This document shows positions 14,272-14,337 of a DNA stretch of 14,337 nt, piece by piece (position 1 is the stretch's first letter; every line of letters begins with the position of its first letter). The translations under genes and the position numbers were made by a program. The notes under the pieces were generated by a model. It had not been told where the DNA came from and made no database searches. It saw only the letters and a program-made list of their open reading frames with translations. The stretch spans positions 1 through 14,337 of the forward strand of contig JALOMZ010000011.1 in NCBI GenBank assembly GCA_025455205.1, in the 5' to 3' direction. This stretch comes from Chitinophagaceae bacterium (GTDB lineage: Bacteria > Bacteroidota > Bacteroidia > Chitinophagales > Chitinophagaceae).

Positions 14272-14337
14272 TCACCGCAGGTTCTTTTCCATACGGTGAT
14301 GGGGTACGGTCACTTCTATGAATTCATCACCTACCAC
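14272..14337 (-). CDS. C-terminal end of an unidentified protein (gene runs off the right edge)
   Basis: The minus strand reads in frame from the window edge for 21 codons to a TGA at 14272-14274: VVGDEFIEVTVPHHRMEKN, then Leu-Arg. The peptide has a natural-looking amino acid mix, so it is probably the end of a real gene, but the family cannot be named from so little. ATCACCG (14271-14277) and CGGTGAT (14294-14300) form a 7-bp inverted repeat overlapping the stop codon, with no U run after it. Confidence 0.4.
   Translation of the reverse strand: MVGDEFIEVTVPHHRMEKNLR

Overview
The window looks like a chromosomal segment of a Bacteroidota bacterium, most likely of the Chitinophagaceae type. 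This is an inference from protein style and gene set: LytS/LytR-type two-component pairs, signal peptides ending in SFSQ/GIAQ/VLAQ, starts without clear Shine-Dalgarno sequences, a long cobalamin-dependent ribonucleotide reductase, and intergenic DNA full of short-period word repeats. No rRNA, tRNA, CRISPR array or intact insertion sequence was seen.

Layout. At the left edge lies the end of a [NiFe]-hydrogenase cluster: the membrane b-type cytochrome subunit (1-629, 5' end cut by the window) and the hydrogenase maturation endopeptidase (1398-1898). About 770 bp of tandem hairpin-type repeats separate them. A secreted M28 zinc peptidase (1908-3197, minus) converges on the maturation protease, and its probable intrinsic terminator lies inside the last codons of that protease gene. 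A second repeat-rich gap (3267-3995) precedes a two-gene minus-strand operon: LytS-type histidine kinase (4787-5842) followed by a LytTR response regulator (4017-4751). After a long divergent intergenic region (5843-6452) comes the largest gene, an adenosylcobalamin-dependent class II ribonucleotide reductase (6453-9833), closed by a strong terminator and a long inverted repeat. Then follow a small secreted protein with two heavy-metal-binding repeats (10177-10482) and its terminator, a 142-bp MITE-like palindromic element (10612-10753), a metallo-beta-lactamase-fold hydrolase (10870-11604, minus), a divergent PhoD-like secreted phosphatase/phosphodiesterase (11808-13196), a third repeat cluster (13197-13480), a YcxB-like membrane protein (13491-13970), two CACAAAGG-type inverted repeats, and the last 21 codons of an unidentified minus-strand gene at the right edge.

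Working together. The cytochrome and the protease belong to one job, membrane-linked hydrogen oxidation. The kinase and regulator form one signalling unit. The other genes look like independent single-gene units.

The most unusual feature is the intergenic DNA. At least eight copies of a composite repeat occur in three clusters, all in the same orientation. Each has an A arm (GTGAAAATGAGCAAATGTG-like), a variable G-rich stretch usually about 40-55 bp long, and a B arm (GGAATTTTTCTATTTGGG-like) that is an imperfect reverse complement of A. Most are followed by a C tail of GCTGATTA/GCTAATTA octamers. This family, the other short-word inverted repeats and the MITE-like element are the main candidates for undescribed biology here. 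Their function is unknown from sequence alone.
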